From Megalobrama amblycephala (lineage: Eukaryota; Chordata; Actinopteri; Cypriniformes; Xenocyprididae), in contig NC_063054.1 in NCBI RefSeq assembly GCF_018812025.1, forward strand, positions 7,789,082 to 7,853,081: a DNA stretch of 64,000 nucleotides, in the 5' to 3' direction. The notes below the pieces were generated by a model. The model saw only the letters and a list, made by a program, of their open reading frames with translations. It was not told the origin of the DNA and made no database searches. The position numbers were made by a program, and so were the translations under genes. Within the stretch, counting starts at the first letter, position 1. Every line of letters starts with the position of its first letter. Below are positions 58,401 through 64,000 of the stretch, piece by piece.

Positions 58401-58560
58401 AGACATGGCAAACTTATATTATGAGCTTACAGATTATTTGCTAAGAAATTAGGCTGTTTTACAGCCGTTTTACCCCTATATTCGTTTATACCCCAACCCA
58501 CAACACAAAATTCTCAATTCAATTAGACCGCAAATACAAAATTTTCATCACTTCTATGTT
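55431..58560. other. Intergenic DNA, mostly AT-rich
   Basis: 55880-56110 has a short array of 'TCACAATTGCGA' and 'AATTGCAA' words in both orientations. The stretch 56850-57550 is less AT-rich and holds short frames on both strands without recognised motifs. I cannot assign any gene. Confidence 0.4.
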
Positions 58561-58574
58561 TTCACTTTCTTAAT

Positions 58575-58850
58575 TTTGAAAGTGAAAGTGACGTGTAGCT
58601 AAGTATGGCATCCCATACTCGGAATTTGTGCTCTGCATTTCACCCATCCAAGCGCACACACAGCAGTGAGTATTGAACACACACACCCGGAGCAGTGGGC
58701 AGCCATTTTTGCTGTGGCACCCGGGGAGCAATTGGGGGTTAGATGCCTTGCACAATAATGAATAATGACAGTTTCTTGCCGGTACTGACACTCGAACCTC
58801 AACCTTCAGGTTACAACTATTATTATTCTAACTATTAGGCCACAACATCT
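58575..58850 (-). mobile_element. Diverged tRNA-derived SINE (V-SINE/HE1-like)
   Basis: Read on the minus strand, the head resembles a tRNA: TGTGGCCTAATAGTTAG in A-box position, then GGTTCGAGTGTC (B box, at 58785-58796). The body follows with CAAGGCATCTAACCCCCAAT, TGGCTGCCCACTGCTCCGGG and GAGCACAAATTCCGAGTATG. This is the composition I recall for HE1-type SINEs of fish. Confidence 0.7.
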
Positions 58851-61139
58851 AAAAATGTCTCCATGCTAGTGTTTCGCCCAACAATAAAACACAAGATGTC
58901 CATGAGTACTACAGGTGCTGCTTGGAGTTCCAATCATATGCCCATGCAAAATTTTCAGATCCGAATTGAGCTTTAGCTTTTGAGTCTAGACCGTATGTGA
59001 CAGACAGACAGACCAGATGTGATGTATTCTAATCAAAACTTTGAGCACCAGGTGAGAATTATCAGTATTTTTGCACTAAAGCATTCTTTAAACACTATTT
59101 CTGTTTAACATGCTTGTCATTTGCTATATCCAGCAAAGTAAACCATCAGATTAAAGGGTGATTCTCATAAAACTGTATTTACTGCAAGCTTTTTTCAAGG
59201 TAAATTTAGGTGACTTTCAAAAAAAAAGGACACTTTGAGACTCAAAAAGGACGCCAAATAACCAAATGATATAAGGAGTCCATATAATTCATAAATTTAA
59301 GCACACCAATGAAGCACCCAGATTTCACAGTGAATAGTGTACAGTGCGATAGCAAAGAGCCTGTTTACATTTTAGACAAGTCAAGTTGCGATACCGAACA
59401 GGACCAGATGGAGAAGCCACAACCGCCTTGACCTGACTGCATATAGCCTACCTACTACAGTACACGGATCCATTCAGAATTACTAAACACAGCAACATAC
59501 ACATGACAAATCAAAACATTATCCTGAATGTGTGTGGAAACAATGTGAATGTACTGAAATGTGTCTGTGCATAAATACAATGTGCGATCATGACTCAAGA
59601 GCTCTCACAGGCCTTGTTTGTGCATCAATATTTCATCCATTAAAACTTTACTACCGAGACGATGGTTTGCTTTATCCAGCCGAGAAACGTATGTGTAATA
59701 TCTGGCCATACAGCGGTGCGGTGGGATGTTTGTCTATATTTCACACAGTGCTAGTTTTCTTTAGCGCTGTTTTGGACTGATTGTTTGAAAGAATTTGCTT
59801 AATGGATCACTGGACTGAAAACTTTCCTGGAGATTAGCGGATTAAAATGATCTGATCGCAAACAGCGAAGCGAAATCGGTTAAAGGGTTAGAATAGAAAT
59901 GTCCACCTACAGGTGTAGATTGTAGATGTGAGATAAACTTTAGACGTATAAGTTGTTGATCTAACTGCGCGATGTAAATAACATTAATGACGCGATTTCA
60001 AGTGCTTTTGCATTTTTTCCGTTAAATTATTTTAATGCATTAAGGATTTTGAATTAAAGGCATGTGTTAACGTGCTAACACTGACAGCCCTACAGCCAGA
60101 ACTGAAATTTATGGACAACTTTCTGTAACTTCATACAGGTCGAGAGAGCCGCTCCACACGGGTTCAGTAACTTTCGCGTGGATATAATATGCGTGTTATC
60201 TGAAGGTTTCAGATTCAGTTACAGTTTTCAATCCGTGCTGCTTTAGTCTCAATTTTAATTTCAGGAGGTTTTAAAACAGAAATCACAATATTGCTTAAAT
60301 GTGATGATTAAACTTTAAAAGGCTATGATGGAATTAATTAAACAGGAGCACTGTATGTTCGTGCTCGCATGTGTTTAGAATGGCAGCGCTGCTTTGTTTA
60401 TGTAACACCTATAATTCTACTGTCCCACAAGCGCCACCTACTGGCAAAGAGTGAATTTGCATGCACCTATATTTGACCCATGTTTTTAGGCAGTGCAATG
60501 TTTATAACTGTGTCTCGACAAGATAAATTTCAACATAACTGGCAGGAAGCTGAAAAAAAAAAGATCTGGGGTAGGGGCGTCTGCTAATACTTTTCAAGGA
60601 AACGTTATTGAAAAGAAATCAGCTATCATTAAAAAAAGGAAAGAAAGGGACTCCCCTTATCTCTAATGTGGTACTGCTGACGCCACTGGATGAACACCCT
60701 TAAAAACAGCCCCTAGAGAGGCATGGTTCCTTTTACATATTGTCACACGTGGAACAAAAAGAGATCTGAGTCTTGTTTCATGTCTTGGGGGAAAATATAC
60801 GTACCCACATCAAAGATTCGTGGTAAATGCTCTTGCTACATTGTGCACTGCATCAACCAAAAGCCCCGTTCCCATAACTCAAATACCCATTTTCACACAT
60901 AGCAGAGCATGCTGTAAGCTTTGGCTTTTTTTTTTGAAGGCGTGCATGTTTTGAAGTTGGTTCCCTACAAAAAAAAAAAAAAAAAAAACATCAAAAAAAC
61001 AACTTGCTGTCAGTGTGAAGGTGTAACAGAAGTAGCAGATGTTGACACTATAAGAAAAGCGTTTGCACGCTGAGGTTTGGTTCATGTTATATTATACGCC
61101 TCGGTCATAAAAAGCAAATAGATACATGCACAAGGGAAT
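58851..61139. other. Intergenic DNA, no gene recognised
   Basis: No exon can be supported. The open frame at 59532-59780 has no known motif. Poly-A runs are at 60968-60987 and there is a GATAAA-rich stretch around 59930. Confidence 0.35.
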
Positions 61140-61420
61140 TCCCCTGAGAGGCTGATCAATTACAGATGTGTAAATCCCCACTCCATGTCCTCCGCCAATC
61201 TCCCCCCTTTGACAGGAGCACAATATCCTCGTACTGCTGCTCTGGGAAGCAGCTGGCAGCTTGCACTTTCACCAATGATAGTTAAACAAACTCTTGATCA
61301 AATCAAAGTCCTGTTTCTGCAATATTATTGTTTTTGGTGAAGCGCTCAGCAGCCTTGCTTACTTTCTGGGATACGCATTATCACGCACCTGGGCCAAACA
61401 TGACAGGGAAAGTTCAGGGG
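61140..61420. promoter_or_regulatory. Candidate conserved non-coding element
   Basis: This stretch is free of obvious repeats and open frames, has balanced composition, and contains dense homeodomain- or bHLH-like words (CTGATCAATTACAGATGTG, GGCAGCTTGCACTTTCACC, CTTGATCAAATCAAAG). Such segments often prove conserved among fishes. This is a suggestion from texture only. Confidence 0.25.
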
Positions 61421-61591
61421 ATTTTAGAGAAGAGGAACTGTAACTATTTTAGGGAAGCTGATGAAAATTAAAAGAGTGAATGTCATTCAACATTCGGTGT
61501 GTTCCTCACTACACATTCACAGACTTACTAAATACACATCACTGATAATGATTTGTACGCCTTATTTTTAACTTTTATAACATATGATTTT

Positions 61592-61777
61592 ATTTTGGCT
61601 TTTGCAGGATGAGCGGTATTGTAGTGTTATATTGTGTTTATATAAAATTTAATATAATTTTATAAATACATATATATATTCAATTTTATCTAAAAAGTAA
61701 TTTAACAAGAACCACTAATCCACACTTCACAATATAACACTGCAATACCGCTCATCCTGCAAAAACCAAAAAAAATA
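61592..61777. mobile_element. Short foldback element (~185 bp)
   Basis: The left arm TTTTGCAGGATGAGCGGTAT then TGTAGTGTTATATTGTG pairs with the right arm (CACAATATAACACTGCAATA then CCGCTCATCCTGCAAAA). The AT-rich middle (61640-61730) separates them. Confidence 0.85.
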
Positions 61778-62723
61778 TTATCCCCCTAAATTCCCTGTCT
61801 TGACCACACATTTATTTTTGTCACAATCCATGTTCGGTCAACAAAATAATGACTTCATGTTGACTGTGTGAGGGGAATTTTGGGATGTCCATGATTCACT
61901 CGCAGTGGCTTTACTAAGCGTTGCCATGTGAAATCCATAACATGTCATGACACATGTCCACTCAATGACTTTCAGTTAAACAAACTTGTTCTTTCATACT
62001 TGACTCCACCAAAGCATGACATCATTTGTCATATTTCATAGGTGAAATTCAAGATCACGTAATAGAGCAAATACAGTAACAATGTTTCACTGGCATGGCA
62101 GAAACAAAGAGATTTAAAGAGGAGGTTCAGTTTTCAAGCCTGTACTGTAAACAAACAAACAAAAACAAAAACTTTCATTTTGTCAGACAAACTCTATTTT
62201 AAAGGTTGATTGAACTACTGAAAGTAGAAAAGTTTATATTACATAAAATAGTATTTAGAGTTAATTTTTTGGACATTTAGTATTAGCAACTTAAAAATAT
62301 TCAACTTACAATGTTAAGCTTGGAGGTGAGGCTGCTGAGCATGCTCAGTTTGATCATTTGTGCTTTTAATTTTTGATTTTATTTTGCTGTAAAATTTATG
62401 TGAAGTCAGCATTAGTGATTAAGTTCCTTCCATCCCAGCACATATATTAGTGGCCAAAAGTGATGTCCGGCCTAGGAAAATTGGCATCTTTACCCTTTAT
62501 TCAAATATCAATTAAAGATTTTGTAAGCATATTGCGTAGTTGTGCTTGGAGTCAATTGTTTTATTTGTGATAATGCAATGAAACATGCCAAATTAGTGGA
62601 CATCATTTTTGGCCAGGCTGTCAAACAAAGAAATTATGAACACATGCAAAAACAAGAGAGAACCAATGAAATATTAATACCTGATTATGTTTTTTCTATG
62701 CATTTTTTCATATTTTTCTATGC

Positions 62724-62771
<48 letters not shown>

Positions 62772-62900
62772 TAAATAAAACCTGTAGTTAGTGTTTTGTT
62801 CTTCTCTCATATTTAAAAAATATTTTCCTCATATTTTGAAAACAAACATTCATTTTGAGTTCACATGACATATTATATATTGTGTTTGATGAAAGCTGAC
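61778..62900. other. Intergenic DNA with a (GT)n tract
   Basis: No gene is recognised. (TG)n occupies 62729-62769. The 78-codon frame at 62542-62778 runs through this tract and is not convincing. Confidence 0.5.
62729..62769. repeat. (TG)n microsatellite
   Basis: About twenty uninterrupted TG units. Confidence 0.97.
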
Positions 62901-62914
62901 AGACCAACTTGCAT

Positions 62915-63030
62915 AGCAACACCTTAGCAACCACCCCAAGTACCTTAGCAACCACATAGCAAAACCCTAGCAACCACATTAAACCCTTTTAACCACTCAG
63001 AGTACCCTAGCAACCACCCTGAGTACCTTA
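62915..63030. repeat. Degenerate CCTAGCAACCAC minisatellite
   Basis: The motif (A/C)CCTTAGCAACCAC or CCCTAGCAACCAC recurs at 62929, 62949, 62970 and 63004 with variable spacers such as ATAGCAA and CAGAGTA. It is a familiar fish tandem repeat. Confidence 0.8.
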
Positions 63031-63034
63031 ACAC

Positions 63035-63035
<1 letters not shown>

Positions 63036-63082
<47 letters not shown>
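63036..63082. repeat. (CTAT)n microsatellite
   Basis: About eleven CTAT units, interrupted once by CCAT near the right end. Confidence 0.95.
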
Positions 63083-63083
<1 letters not shown>

Positions 63084-63251
63084 CATCTATCAAAACTACC
63101 AAACTAAAACTTTCAAGCTTTTAAAGCTACTTCAAACTTTCTGGCTAGGCTTTTTCAAACCAACTTAAAGTTTGTCTAAAAACTTTTTTATCTAGTTACT
63201 TTATACTATTTTACATATACTTTAGAATAGCAGTAAATCATGGAGGAATGT

Positions 63252-63425
63252 TAAAGGGATAGTTCACCCAAAAATGAAAATACTGTCATTATTTACTCAC
63301 CCTCATGTTGTTCCAAACCTGTATGAGCTTCTTCTGTTGAAAACAAAAGAAGATATCTTGAAGAATGTTTGGTAACTAAACAGTTGATGGGCCCCATTGA
63401 CTTCCATTGTATTTTTTCCATAAAT
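63252..63425 (+). mobile_element. AGTTCACCC-type repeat fragment
   Basis: It begins TTAAAGGGATAGTTCACCCA and continues ATTTACTCACCCTCATGTTG, TTCCAAACCTGTATGAG and CATTGACTTCCATTGTATTT, the common order in this cyprinid repeat family. The right end is truncated. Confidence 0.85.
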
Positions 63426-64000
63426 AATATGTAAATTATATGCATACATACATACATACAGGATTCATCCACCATTAGTTACATGTTTTATGTAGCGAAA
63501 CGTCTTTGAATCTTTAATAGGTGTCATCTATTTTGCTTAGAATTGCAGTCAATATTGTTGTGTAAAAAGTGCTTGCTGCAACAATAGTGACTTCATTCAC
63601 TCTTTTCATTACAGATGATTAAAATGGGAAGTGGTAACAGGGACTTTTCCTTTTGATTAATTCAAGTTTGATTCTTAAAAATGCCACTGGTCTTCAATGA
63701 ATCCATTTTCACACACATTCTAGTTGTAGTCAGAATTTGTTTTATGAGTGTTCTGGTTTTTACGATCTTCCAGATTTACACCATCACAAAACTGTATCTG
63801 CAGTGTTACCTGTAGTGCGAGAGCAGGAAACCGCTCTGAAATACTCCCACAGTTTGACTCTCTGAAGATGAATTGGGTCACAATGGGATTTCAGTGTGGT
63901 AGGTGTTATAACAACGGCCCTGTTTCGCACCACTTTTTGCACTTCAAATACTTTTGATATATTTCAATTCTTTTTTTGTTCTTTCCTCCTTTTACCTCTC
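63426..64000. other. Right-edge sequence, no gene recognised
   Basis: Short (ATAC)n lies at 63445-63460. The frame at 63748-63957 has no recognised motif. Confidence 0.35.

Noticed and set aside
58575..58850. A functional tRNA gene on the minus strand
   Set aside because: Only A- and B-box-like words are present, the cloverleaf cannot be formed because of a long A/T insertion, and the downstream text is SINE body.
62542..62778. 78-codon frame with a hydrophobic/valine-cysteine tail
   Set aside because: The tail is translated from a (TG)n microsatellite.

Overview
The window is vertebrate nuclear DNA from a teleost, most likely a cyprinid. It is AT-rich and intron-rich, genes are sparse, and it is packed with non-autonomous DNA transposons, foldback elements, microsatellites and LTR elements. 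Several repeats begin with the AAAGGGATAGTTCACCCAAA motif that I associate with cyprinid genomes. There is no sign of bacterial gene organisation: no operons, and all confident coding sequence is split by GT-AG introns.

Three host loci can be supported. (1) A minus-strand C2orf81-like gene has two coding exons at 17089-16850 and 16164-15945. Its reading frame meets a stop codon before the second exon ends. (2) A plus-strand gene of 11 coding exons at 19361-32758 has every splice phase agreeing. It encodes a 1018-residue protein of the teleost 'HMG domain-containing protein 3-like' family, with N-terminal Cys/His clusters, a C2H2 finger, a SWIM-type finger, further Cys clusters, a SAP-like motif and a core that resembles KDZ (Kyakuja-Dileera-Zisupton) transposases. 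It is the most interesting gene here. (3) fam177a1 lies on the plus strand at 34767-38402, in five exons encoding 205 residues. Loci 1 and 2 point away from each other and appear to share a promoter region near 19180-19360.

The rest is mobile DNA. 6183-8965 is a young non-autonomous LTR retrotransposon in minus orientation. Its two 412-bp LTRs look identical, it has a 5-bp target duplication, and its interior is largely minisatellites. It inserted into an older mariner-like repeat. 41607-43807 is an older LTR relic whose 3' LTR is split by a nested element. Intron 4 of the KDZ-like gene holds a perfect 207-bp palindrome flanked by an 8-bp target duplication. 54376-55358 is a foldback element built from a TCGAGA-type degenerate tandem repeat. 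It sits inside another repeat whose uninterrupted copy at 45580 shows the empty site. Many other foldback elements (0.1-1.8 kb) fill introns and intergenic DNA. From about 38.4 kb to the right end I found no convincing protein-coding gene.

Splice sites, translations and inverted repeats were read by eye. Family names rest on recalled motifs, not on a database search.
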